DNA of 11,914 nt from an uncultured Collinsella sp. (GTDB lineage: Bacteria; Actinomycetota; Coriobacteriia; Coriobacteriales; Coriobacteriaceae): the NCBI GenBank assembly GCA_958438955.1, contig CAUBTS010000060.1:1-11914 (forward strand), written 5' to 3'. This document shows, piece after piece, positions 1 through 6,347 of the stretch; the first letter of the stretch is position 1, and every line of letters starts with the position of its first letter. A model generated the notes under the pieces. It saw nothing but the letters and a program-made list of their open reading frames with translations. It was not told the DNA's origin and made no database searches. Made by a program: the position numbers and the translations under genes.

Positions 1-2
1 GG

Positions 3-60
3 GCCGACTCGCTTCGGATCGGGCGCTACACCAACTTTCTCGACACTACCGCAAGTACGT
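3..60 (+). CDS. Possible C-terminal tail of an unidentified upstream gene (partial)
   Basis: This frame is open from the left edge and ends at a TAA at 58-60. It gives a plausible 19-residue tail (ending NFLDTTAST) that I cannot assign to a family. It competes with the DegV frame, which is also open to the left edge, so the two genes overlap or one reading is spurious. The fragment is too short to decide. Confidence 0.25.
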
Positions 61-64
61 AATC

Positions 65-901
65 GTGGTTGAGTCTGGGTCGGATGTGACGCCGGAGCTC
101 TGCGAGCGCTACGGCATCGTGCGCGTGCCTATGCATGTCACGATTGGTGACGAGACCGTCGAGGACGGCTCGATCGATCCGCTCGAGATTTATTCGCGCT
201 GCAACGAGTTTGGCGTGATGCCCAAGACCAGCGGCTGCGCACCTGCGGATTTTGCTCACGTGTACGACCGCATTCACGCTGAGCAGCCCGACGCGACTAT
301 TTTGCATCTTGCATATTCCGAGGCCACGACCTGTTCGCATCAGTCCTCAAAGATTGCGGCCCAGGGGCGCGACTACGTGTTCTCCATGGACACGCGCTTT
401 GTCTCGGTAGGCCAGTCGCTTGTTGTCGTCGAGACCGCCAAATACATCGAGGCTCACCCCGATGCCACCGTCGACGAGATCTTTGCATTTACGAACTCCG
501 TCATGGACCGTGTGCTGCTGGGCTTTGTTCCTACCGACCTAGCCTTTCTTAAGGCGGGCGGTCGTCTGTCCAACGTCGCGTTCCTTGGCGCCCACCTGCT
601 CAAGATTAAGCCCTGCATTGAGGTAACGGGCGGTAAGTTTGTGGCGACCAAGAAGTTCCGCGGCTCTATGCTCAAGTGCGCCCGTGCCTTTATTGACCAC
701 ATGGTTGCCAAGGGCGAGATTGACTACTCGCACATTGGCCTGGCGTATTCGGTAGGTCTTTCCGAGGAGCTGCGCGACGACATGGAAGTCTATGCGCACG
801 ACCTGGGCTTTAAGGACATTACCTGGACTCAGGTCGGCGGCGTCATCTCGAGCCATTGCGGCCCGACCGCCTTCGGCGCGGTGCTTACGCTTAAGGCGTA
901 A
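65..901 (+). CDS. DegV family fatty-acid-binding protein
   Basis: DegV proteins (FakB-like) bind a fatty acid between two alpha/beta domains. In Firmicutes FakB presents it to the kinase FakA for phosphorylation; no FakA partner is visible here. Counting from the GTG at 65 (278 aa), family signatures appear in order: SGSD near residues 4-7, TSGCAP at 55-60 (the usual TSQPSP position), an MDTRFVSVGQ segment near 108-117, GGRLS at 165-169, LLKIKPCIEVTGGK at 178-191, and a C-terminal SSHCGPTAFG near 262-271. The start is doubtful. Codons just before the GTG encode KYVIV, which matches the first beta strand of the family. That frame stays open to base 2 with no ATG, GTG or TTG, so the real start may lie left of the window. 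There is no good ribosome-binding site before the GTG. Family assignment is firm; the ligand is not predictable from sequence. Confidence 0.9.
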   Translation: MVESGSDVTPELCERYGIVRVPMHVTIGDETVEDGSIDPLEIYSRCNEFGVMPKTSGCAPADFAHVYDRIHAEQPDATILHLAYSEATTCSHQSSKIAAQGRDYVFSMDTRFVSVGQSLVVVETAKYIEAHPDATVDEIFAFTNSVMDRVLLGFVPTDLAFLKAGGRLSNVAFLGAHLLKIKPCIEVTGGKFVATKKFRGSMLKCARAFIDHMVAKGEIDYSHIGLAYSVGLSEELRDDMEVYAHDLGFKDITWTQVGGVISSHCGPTAFGAVLTLKA

Positions 902-932
902 GGCCTGGCGTCTATCGATATCTATTGCCTCG

Positions 933-969
933 GCGGCGGGTGGGTTGTGACAACCTTCCCGCCGCTTTT
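933..969 (+). terminator. Intrinsic terminator after the DegV gene
   Basis: An 8-bp GC-only stem (GCGGCGGG at 933-940 with CCCGCCGC at 958-965) encloses a second 5-bp stem (GGTTG at 943-947 with CAACC at 951-955, loop TGA). A TTTT run follows at 966-969. It lies 32 nt past the DegV stop and separates that transcript from pflA. Confidence 0.85.
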
Positions 970-1010
970 GTGTGGGGCCAAATAGAACAACCCAATTGAC
1001 CACTAAACCG

Positions 1011-1038
1011 TTTCACCATCATGCGTATGGGCTAGAAT
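1011..1038 (+). promoter_or_regulatory. Candidate sigma70-type promoter for pflA
   Basis: TTTCAC at 1011-1016 and TAGAAT at 1033-1038 are separated by 16 nt and sit about 50 nt upstream of the favoured pflA start, after the DegV terminator. The -10 is good (5 of 6) and the -35 is weak. A better -35 (TTGACC at 996-1001) is too far away to pair with it. Predicted by eye only. Confidence 0.4.
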
Positions 1039-1087
1039 GGCTCTGGCATTTATGTAACTAAAACCAATGAGAGGCAAGGTAGCGGGA

Positions 1088-1906
1088 ATGGCTGAGATGA
1101 CGCTCGAGGGTGTGGACGCTCGTCCCGAGGACTCCGCGTTTGCCCTGGGCCGCGTACATTCGATTGAAACGATGGGTACGGTCGACGGACCCGGCATCCG
1201 CTTCGTAGTGTTTGTCCAAGGCTGTCCCATGCGCTGCGCGTATTGCCACAATCCCGATACCTGGTCTGTTAACGGCGGCACCATGGTGACCGTCGAGCAC
1301 CTGATGGACGAGTTCCAGAGCAACCATGAGTTCTATCGCAGCGGCGGCATTACGGTTTCGGGTGGCGAGCCGCTCCTACAGCCTGAGTTTTTGGCCGACC
1401 TGTTCCGTGCAATGCACAACAACTCCGATGGCCGCGTGCATACCTGCTTGGACAGCTGCGGCTATGCGTTCGATCCCAACCACCCCGAGAAGTTCGATGC
1501 CGTTCTCAACGAGACCGACATGGTGCTGCTCGACATCAAGCATGCCGATCCGGCTGAGCATAAAAAGCTGACCGGTTGTGATCCCGCACGCATCCTGGCG
1601 TTTGGCGATGAGCTTGCACGTCGCAAGATCAAGGTCGTTATCCGCCACGTGGTGGTGCCGGGCATTACCGACACGGTGGAGGAGTGCGAGAAGCTCGGTC
1701 GCCTCATCGCTCCATGGCACAACGTGGTGGGCCTGGAAATGCTGCCGTATCACACGATGGGTGTCGTCAAGTACGAGCAACTGGGCATTCCCTATAAGCT
1801 CGAGGGCGTGCCCCAGATGGATACCGCGCGTATGCCCGAGCTGCGCAATGCCGTTATGGCCGGCATGAAAGAGCGCCGTGCGGAGCTAAAAAACGCCATC
1901 GGCTAG
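1088..1906 (+). CDS. pflA: Pyruvate formate-lyase-activating enzyme (radical SAM)
   Basis: This enzyme uses a [4Fe-4S] cluster and S-adenosylmethionine to install the glycyl radical on pyruvate formate-lyase, switching on anaerobic conversion of pyruvate to acetyl-CoA and formate in the cytoplasm. The radical-SAM signature CPMRCAYC (CxxxCxxC) gives cluster ligands C46, C50 and C53. It is preceded by the activase signature VDGPGIR and followed by HNPDTW. The SAM-binding SGGEP is at 91-95. At 272 aa it is slightly longer than the E. coli enzyme (246 aa) through an N-terminal extension. I chose ATG 1088 because AAGGT at 1076-1080 is correctly spaced. An in-frame ATG at 1067 would add seven residues but lacks a ribosome-binding site. 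The substrate gene pflB is not adjacent in this window. Another glycyl-radical activase is conceivable, but the short form without extra ferredoxin clusters fits PflA best. Confidence 0.93.
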   Translation: MAEMTLEGVDARPEDSAFALGRVHSIETMGTVDGPGIRFVVFVQGCPMRCAYCHNPDTWSVNGGTMVTVEHLMDEFQSNHEFYRSGGITVSGGEPLLQPEFLADLFRAMHNNSDGRVHTCLDSCGYAFDPNHPEKFDAVLNETDMVLLDIKHADPAEHKKLTGCDPARILAFGDELARRKIKVVIRHVVVPGITDTVEECEKLGRLIAPWHNVVGLEMLPYHTMGVVKYEQLGIPYKLEGVPQMDTARMPELRNAVMAGMKERRAELKNAIG

Positions 1907-1929
1907 CGTGCCATTTTTGCGCCCCAAAG

Positions 1930-1960
1930 GCACTCATTGGGGACAGACTTAAATGAGCGC
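1930..1960. repeat. Short imperfect inverted repeat with GGGGACAGACTTAAATGAG-type core
   Basis: GCACTCATT (1930-1938) pairs with AATGAGCGC (1952-1960) at 8 of 9 positions around a 13-nt loop containing GGGGACAG. The left arm could instead pair CCCCAA (1922-1927) with TTGGGG (1937-1942), so two folds compete. There is no T-tract, so I do not call it a terminator. It resembles remnants of dispersed bacterial repeats; that is an impression to test by counting genome copies. Confidence 0.45.
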
Positions 1961-1997
1961 CCCTGGGCACCAAGTTGATTGCCAAAGAGCCCCGTCA

Positions 1998-2064
1998 AGT
2001 TGCGGTGGAATAGTTCTTGTTTTTCGGCTTATGCCGCCCAAACAGGAACTATTTCACCGCAACT
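1998..2064 (+). repeat. Long hairpin: 25-bp arms, possible structured RNA or palindromic repeat
   Basis: The arms at 1998-2022 and 2040-2064 are complementary along all 25 positions if G:U is allowed; only two positions are not Watson-Crick. The 17-nt apex (2023-2039) contains another 4-bp stem, CGGC (2025-2028) with GCCG (2033-2036), closed by TTAT. It lies in the 316-nt gap between pflA and the serine hydrolase and has no adjacent long T-tract. It could be a small MITE-like or REP-like repeat, a processing or stability hairpin, or a small RNA. No gene is evident elsewhere in this gap. Confidence 0.75.
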
Positions 2065-2157
2065 GCGTTTTGGGTAGAGATGTGCAACAGAATTGGCAAA
2101 AATGCATAGAAACGCTTGTGGTTTCTTTAAAGACACCTTAAACGCCGCTGAATATCT

Positions 2158-2185
2158 TTGGAAAGAAATGCCTGCTCGGTATCAT
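2158..2185 (+). promoter_or_regulatory. Weak candidate promoter for the serine hydrolase
   Basis: TTGGAA (2158-2163) and TATCAT (2180-2185) are separated by 16 nt and end 37 nt before the GTG start. A TATATAA stretch at 2194-2200 is an alternative -10 with no convincing -35. By-eye prediction only. Confidence 0.3.
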
Positions 2186-2222
2186 GCTGCTCGTATATAA
2201 ACGGTAGCAGTCAGGAGACCAC

Positions 2223-3341
2223 GTGCGAAACATCGCATCGCGGGACGAGTATGTGCCGCAGCATGGCAGCAGATATAAGACGAAGGACACGTCTTCGCGT
2301 GGCCTTGCCGACACTCGCATCCGCGTGAGGAAGATTGCCGCCATTGGGATGCTAACGTCGGCGGTTATTATCCTCGGAATTACCGCCAAAACCTACGCAT
2401 CGGAGCGAATGGCACATTCAGATGCGTCAACGGTACAGACGCAAAACAAAAAGGTCTCTGAATCTAAAGTCACCGCAAGTCAAACCCTGTCGACAGCGAA
2501 CCTCAAGACGGGGCTTTCGAAGGCGGACTTTAACGATATTCCCTCAGGCGATACCGTGCAGACCTTCTCACTGGTTGATGACCAGATCCTCGCCCTGGAG
2601 GATGAGAACCTCGCCGCACTCCAGAATGCGCTTGACCAGGCGCAGGAGCTGGGCGATGTGGGCGTGGTGTTTTACGACCTGTCGAGCGGTAAGGGCGTGA
2701 CGTATAACGCTGATGTCGAGGTGTACGGTGCGAGTAGCTACAAGGCACTCTATGCGTTGTACATCTGCGAATCTCTGGTCGAGACGGGCCAGGTTTCACT
2801 CGATGACTTCCTTGGCACCTATGGTGGCTACAACATGGGTTGGCAGACGGTGCGCGACCTTATCGAGAATGCCGTCGCCAACTCAGACAACGATTCGTTT
2901 ATCGCGTTACGCGCGGCGTTTGACCATGATGGCTATGAGGATTGGATTGCCAATCTGGGTGTTGATGACGAAACGGCACTGAATCCGATGAGTGATTTTC
3001 CGACCTACTGCCCGCGCACTTCTGCGAGGTTATGGCGCGAGATGAGCGAGTATCTGAGCATGGATACCGAGACTTCACAGTGGTTGTCAGGCCTTTTGGC
3101 ATCAACATCGCGCTCGTTTATTCGCGATGGCATTGCGGACGATCAGGTCTTGGTGCGCAACAAAGCGGGTTGGATCAGCGAGGACGGCTACTATTCGACA
3201 TGCGATGCAGGCCTCATCGACATCGATGGCCGTACCTATGTCATGAGCGTCATGACATCGATGCCATCGAGCGACCGTTCGAGCGAGGTTACGGCTGCGA
3301 TTGCAAAGGCTCTGTTTGATACGCGAGCTGCACTGGCTTAG
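2223..3341 (+). CDS. Membrane-anchored class A beta-lactamase-fold serine hydrolase
   Basis: A 372-aa protein starting at GTG, chosen because AGGAG at 2213-2217 lies 5 nt upstream. A basic cytoplasmic N-terminus (about 1-37) is followed by one hydrophobic segment (about 38-55, IAAIGMLTSAVIILGITA), then a polar linker and an extracellular catalytic domain from about residue 125. Serine penicillin-recognising motifs are present in order: S171-S172-Y173-K174 (SxxK, nucleophile S171), S221-D222-N223 (SDN), and K314-A315-G316-W317 at the KTG position. The third motif has Ala instead of Thr/Ser. I see no clear equivalent of the omega-loop glutamate (Glu166) that class A beta-lactamases need for deacylation. 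It is therefore more likely a peptidoglycan peptidase or esterase-type enzyme than a resistance gene. The exact substrate is unknown. It appears to be a single-gene unit, followed by mtnN after 78 nt. Confidence 0.82.
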   Translation: MRNIASRDEYVPQHGSRYKTKDTSSRGLADTRIRVRKIAAIGMLTSAVIILGITAKTYASERMAHSDASTVQTQNKKVSESKVTASQTLSTANLKTGLSKADFNDIPSGDTVQTFSLVDDQILALEDENLAALQNALDQAQELGDVGVVFYDLSSGKGVTYNADVEVYGASSYKALYALYICESLVETGQVSLDDFLGTYGGYNMGWQTVRDLIENAVANSDNDSFIALRAAFDHDGYEDWIANLGVDDETALNPMSDFPTYCPRTSARLWREMSEYLSMDTETSQWLSGLLASTSRSFIRDGIADDQVLVRNKAGWISEDGYYSTCDAGLIDIDGRTYVMSVMTSMPSSDRSSEVTAAIAKALFDTRAALA

Positions 3342-3419
3342 CGTGTTCGTTTGGCGAGGTCAAACAAAATGCTGGTACCATACCTTGGTTGAGAATTTCG
3401 TATAGGTTTGGGGAATGGT

Positions 3420-4160
3420 ATGGCTACCATCGCGATTATCGGTGCGCTCGAAAAAGAGATCATGCAGATTAAGGAAGAGCTGAGCGACGTTTGCGAGGCA
3501 CGGGAGGCAGGCTTGACCGTTGTGAGCGGTGAGCTCGACGGCCTGACAGTTGTCGCCACAACGGCGGGCATGGGCACGGTGAACGCCGCCGCTGCAACAC
3601 AGCACCTCATTAGCAAGTATGCTCCGCAGGCTGTTGTGTTTTCGGGCATTGCGGGCGGTTTGAACCCCAAGCTCCATATCGACGACGTGGTCATTGGCAA
3701 ACGCCTACGCTATCTGGATACCGATACCGCGCTTATCGCCGAGTCCGCACCGGGGCTCGAGGAGTTTGGCTCGACGCCCGCGCTGGTCGATATTGCCGCC
3801 GACGTGCTTGCTGAGCGTGGGTTTGTTGACGCTTCGACAAATGCAGTCGCTTCGAATGAGGGCACCAAGCAGTTCCTGGTCGGCACGATTGCCACGGGTA
3901 ACCGTTTTGTGACGGGCGCCGCCATGCGCAACGACGCTATCGAGGCGACGCATGCCGATTGTGTCGGCATGGAGGGCGCGGCAATTGCCCATGTCGCAAC
4001 CAAAAATGGTGTCGATTGCCTGGTGTTGCGCGCTATCAGCGATAATTGTGACGAGGCGTACGATGCAATTTGCGAGCGAGAGTTCGATCTGTTCGAGTAC
4101 GCGCGTGTCGCAAGTGACATTACGCTCGATATCGTCCGCCGCATTGCCGCTGCGCAATAG
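3420..4160 (+). CDS. mtnN: 5'-methylthioadenosine/S-adenosylhomocysteine nucleosidase
   Basis: Cleaves adenine from methylthioadenosine and S-adenosylhomocysteine in the cytoplasm, relieving product inhibition of methyltransferases and feeding the methionine salvage and LuxS routes. The 246-aa protein has the family layout: IIGALEKE at 6-13, where E13 matches the catalytic Glu12 of E. coli; TAGMGTVNAA; VFSGIAGGL; GMEGAA, with M184-E185 matching the nucleoside-binding Met-Glu pair; and RAISD, with D208 as the catalytic aspartate. I chose ATG 3420 because GGGGA at 3410-3414 is 5 nt upstream. An in-frame TTG at 3408 is less likely. No clear promoter is visible in the 78-nt gap before it. The engB start follows 38 nt after the stop with its own ribosome-binding site, so the two genes probably share a transcript. 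Confidence 0.93.
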   Translation: MATIAIIGALEKEIMQIKEELSDVCEAREAGLTVVSGELDGLTVVATTAGMGTVNAAAATQHLISKYAPQAVVFSGIAGGLNPKLHIDDVVIGKRLRYLDTDTALIAESAPGLEEFGSTPALVDIAADVLAERGFVDASTNAVASNEGTKQFLVGTIATGNRFVTGAAMRNDAIEATHADCVGMEGAAIAHVATKNGVDCLVLRAISDNCDEAYDAICEREFDLFEYARVASDITLDIVRRIAAAQ

Positions 4161-4198
4161 CGCGTCTATTTGTAAGAACCTACGACCAAGGAGTGTCC

Positions 4199-4789
4199 AT
4201 GGCCGATTCCATTAACTACCAGCTTGCCAAGTTCGTCGCCAGCTATGGCAAGGTTTCGCAGATTCCCGAGTCCACCTGCCCCGAGGTGAGCTTTGTCGGC
4301 CGCTCCAACGTGGGCAAGTCGTCGATTATGAACAAGCTATTTGGCCGCAAGAACCTAGTCAAGGTTTCCAGTACGCCGGGCAAGACGAGCAACATCAACT
4401 TCTTTGAGGCCGACGACGTGCATTTCGTGGACCTGCCGGGTTACGGTTTCGCCCGTCGCTCCAAGGCCGAGCGCGACCGCTGGGCCGAGCTTATCGGCGA
4501 CTTTTTCGACTCCGAGCGCAGCTTTAACTTGGTCGTCTCGCTGGTGGACATTCGTCACGATCCCAGCAAGCTCGATCATGACATGATCGACTACCTGCAG
4601 GGCAATGAGTTCAACTTTATCGTCTGCCTCACCAAGGCCGACAAGCTCAGTCGCACCCAGCAGGCCCGCCAGGCAGCAGCCATCAAAAAGCAGCTCAACG
4701 TTCCGGCCGAGAACGTAATCATCACAAGCTCCCAGACCGGCACCGGCATCGACGAACTCAAAAAGCGCATCGCCGAGGCTTGCCTCTAG
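4199..4789 (+). CDS. engB: Ribosome biogenesis GTP-binding protein EngB (YihA/YsxC)
   Basis: An essential TRAFAC-class GTPase that acts in late assembly of the 50S ribosomal subunit. All G motifs are present in the 196-aa product: G1 GRSNVGKS at 34-41, G2 TPGKT at 59-63, G3 DLPGYG at 78-83, G4 TKAD at 145-148, and G5 around SSQTG at 177-181. The N-terminal FVASYGKVSQIPES segment is also typical of EngB and separates it from Era and EngA. ATG 4199 has AAGGAG at 4188-4193 with 5-nt spacing. A GTG at 4193 overlaps that site and is rejected as the start. Length is normal for the family. It follows mtnN closely. The only hairpin that could end its transcript is the long inverted repeat at 4826-4872. 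Confidence 0.96.
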   Translation: MADSINYQLAKFVASYGKVSQIPESTCPEVSFVGRSNVGKSSIMNKLFGRKNLVKVSSTPGKTSNINFFEADDVHFVDLPGYGFARRSKAERDRWAELIGDFFDSERSFNLVVSLVDIRHDPSKLDHDMIDYLQGNEFNFIVCLTKADKLSRTQQARQAAAIKKQLNVPAENVIITSSQTGTGIDELKKRIAEACL

Positions 4790-4825
4790 TAAGGGTTCTT
4801 GGCAGGCAATAGTTTGCATCTATCT

Positions 4826-4875
4826 ATATCACCCCAGTGATAGTTATTGGTACACTATCACTGGGGTGATATTTT
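4826..4875 (+). promoter_or_regulatory. Paired operator-like dyads with embedded promoter (or engB terminator)
   Basis: Two perfectly complementary 19-nt arms (4826-4844 and 4854-4872) flank a 9-nt spacer. Each arm is itself a dyad: TATCAC-N4-GTGATA at 4827-4842 and again at 4856-4871. This is the geometry expected for two binding sites of a dimeric helix-turn-helix repressor. TTGGTA (4847-4852) and TATTTT (4870-4875) form a -35/-10 pair with 17-nt spacing, so the right dyad fills the spacer. That promoter would start transcription very near the ribosome-binding site GGAGG (4881-4885), which is tight. A second candidate is TTGGCA (4799-4804) with TATCTA (4821-4826). The long stem followed by TTTTT (4873-4877) could also terminate engB. 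The double internal symmetry favours an operator role. Confidence 0.65.
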
Positions 4876-4890
4876 TGTTTGGAGGTCGAT

Positions 4891-5574
4891 ATGGAGCTTT
4901 GGCACGGGTCGGAGGTTGTTGTCGAGCATCCGTCGTTGGATAAATGCAGACAATTCAATGACTATGGGTGTGGGTTTTATTGCACGCCACATGAGGAAAT
5001 GGCAATGGAGTGGGCATGTCGGACTGAGTCTGATGGCATTGCAAATCGATATGAGCTCGATATGGATGGTCTCGCAGTCTTGGATTTGGAGTCCGGGGAG
5101 TTTTCAATTCTCAATTGGCTTGCGATTTTGGCTAACAATAGGGAGTTCAATGTTTCGACACCGCTGGCGCGCGAAGGACTTCGCTATCTGCTGGATAACT
5201 GCCTGATTGATATTTCTCCCTATGACGTAATTCGAGGTTATCGCGCCGACGACTCCTATTTTTCGTTTGCAAGACAGTTTGTCAGCGGCATGATCTCGCT
5301 CAGGCAGCTGCAACGTATCATGCGCTTGGGTGATTTGGGTATCCAATATGCTCTTATGAGCGAGTGCGCATTTTCGGCGATTAGATTCTGCGATTGGAAG
5401 CAGGCTTTGGGGTCTGAGTTTTATCCCAAGCGTTTTGAGCGAGAGCAGAATGCTCGACGCAAATACTTGGATACGGTTAACGGGTTCGATTCCGAAGGTA
5501 TCGACATTAGGGATTTAATGGCAGGGAGGGTTGATTTAAATGATCCAAGAGTTAACGGATTGTGGGCCGAGTAG
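4891..5574 (+). CDS. DUF3990-like putative ADP-ribosyltransferase toxin
   Basis: A 227-aa soluble protein with no signal peptide. The N-terminal LWHGSEVVVEHPSLDKC and DYGCGFYCTPHEEMAMEWACR match the DUF3990 pattern (YHGS, then DFGxGFYxTT and a WA box). The later GYRADDSYF (116-124), SGMISLRQL (132-140) and GIQYALMSECAF (150-161) match the DUF3990 C-terminal half. By analogy with H-Y-[E/Q] ADP-ribosyltransferases, the candidate NAD-site residues are H5, Y30 and Q152 or E158. That assignment is inference. ATG 4891 has GGAGG at 4881-4885 with 5-nt spacing; a TTG at 4879 is rejected. The gene overlaps the following helix-turn-helix gene by 35 nt and follows an operator-like repeat. Toxin first, regulator second suggests a toxin-antitoxin or defence module. 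Coding sequence looks more A/T-rich than flanking housekeeping genes, consistent with transfer. The target is unknown. Confidence 0.75.
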   Translation: MELWHGSEVVVEHPSLDKCRQFNDYGCGFYCTPHEEMAMEWACRTESDGIANRYELDMDGLAVLDLESGEFSILNWLAILANNREFNVSTPLAREGLRYLLDNCLIDISPYDVIRGYRADDSYFSFARQFVSGMISLRQLQRIMRLGDLGIQYALMSECAFSAIRFCDWKQALGSEFYPKRFEREQNARRKYLDTVNGFDSEGIDIRDLMAGRVDLNDPRVNGLWAE

Positions 5575-6238
5575 GACATACCCCGTCTACTACCTCGAGG
5601 ATGCAATGAACAACCTCGGCGACTGCTTTGACTATGCCGTTAACGATTATGGAGCAGAAGGATCGGAAGTTGCTGAACTCTTTTGCCTGAGCGGCGTAGC
5701 TCGCGAGTTCGAACGCGGCAACGCATGGGTCGTATCGGGAAAATCGGGCGTTGAGCTGTTCGCGCTTATCGCTGAAAGGTCCGGCTATCAGAGCGGGTCT
5801 ATACCGGATCGCACCTATCGTTTTGAGAAGACGCCAGAGTATTGGACAGGCTGGATACTGGCATATCTGCAGTGGCGTTTAGGGGAGTCTTTCGAAGACC
5901 TGCTGCATGTCGTTCCGTTTGACGCACTGCGCAGTCTGTACTATCCCTGGCATGAAGCCTCGGAGGAACGCGTGGCTCGCCTCGTCTGCGATATGGCGAA
6001 AAAAGCGTCCAGGCAAACCAAACTTGCGTTAGCAAGAAAGAAGCTTAAGAAAACCCAACAAGACCTGGCATACGAATCGGGCGTGTCCCTCCGCTCAATC
6101 CAAATGTACGAACAACGCCAGAGAAACATCAACGAAGCCTCGGTAACAACCGTAAGGGATATAGCAAAAGCCCTACACTGCAACATCGAAGACCTCCTAG
6201 AGCCAGTCTTCGAATACAAAGAAACCAGCGCCGCCTAA
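5540..6238 (+). CDS. Putative antitoxin/autoregulator: unknown N-domain plus C-terminal XRE HTH
   Basis: A 232-aa protein in two parts. Residues ~16-150 form a conserved-looking region containing YLEDAMNNLGDCFDYAV (18-34), a GVAREFERGN segment (52-61), SGVELFALI (69-77) and YWTGWILAYLQW (101-112). I recognise this as a type found in gut bacteria beside small toxin-like genes but cannot name its fold. Residues ~160-220 are a Cro/C1-type helix-turn-helix; the helices lie near 172-191 (TQQDLAYESGVSLRSIQMYE). No signal peptide or membrane segment is seen. ATG 5540 lies inside the end of the toxin gene and has GGGAGGG at 5524-5530, 9 nt upstream, so translation is probably coupled. The natural operator is the paired TATCAC-N4-GTGATA site at 4826-4872. 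The 3' third uses many AAA, AGA and AAC codons, unlike neighbouring genes. Antitoxin function is inferred from context. Confidence 0.75.
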   Translation: MIQELTDCGPSRTYPVYYLEDAMNNLGDCFDYAVNDYGAEGSEVAELFCLSGVAREFERGNAWVVSGKSGVELFALIAERSGYQSGSIPDRTYRFEKTPEYWTGWILAYLQWRLGESFEDLLHVVPFDALRSLYYPWHEASEERVARLVCDMAKKASRQTKLALARKKLKKTQQDLAYESGVSLRSIQMYEQRQRNINEASVTTVRDIAKALHCNIEDLLEPVFEYKETSAA

Positions 6239-6347
6239 ACCAGGCACGCAGCCGATGCCCGCCTCTAGGAAGTGCTCCAGCCTAGCAAGAGCCCCTACCA
6301 ATAAAAAGCCAAACTATCAGCCCGGCGACTTTCCAGAGCGTAGGTCC

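Noticed and set aside
1067..1087. Upstream ATG as the pflA start
   Set aside because: No ribosome-binding site precedes it, whereas AAGGT is well placed for ATG 1088. It cannot be fully excluded.
1953..2141. 62-aa reading frame after pflA
   Set aside because: It runs through the long hairpin at 1998-2064, lacks a convincing ribosome-binding site and shows no recognisable motif.
2223..3341. Antibiotic-resistance beta-lactamase
   Set aside because: The third motif is KAG, Glu166 is not apparent, and the protein is membrane-anchored; the fold is shared with peptidoglycan peptidases.
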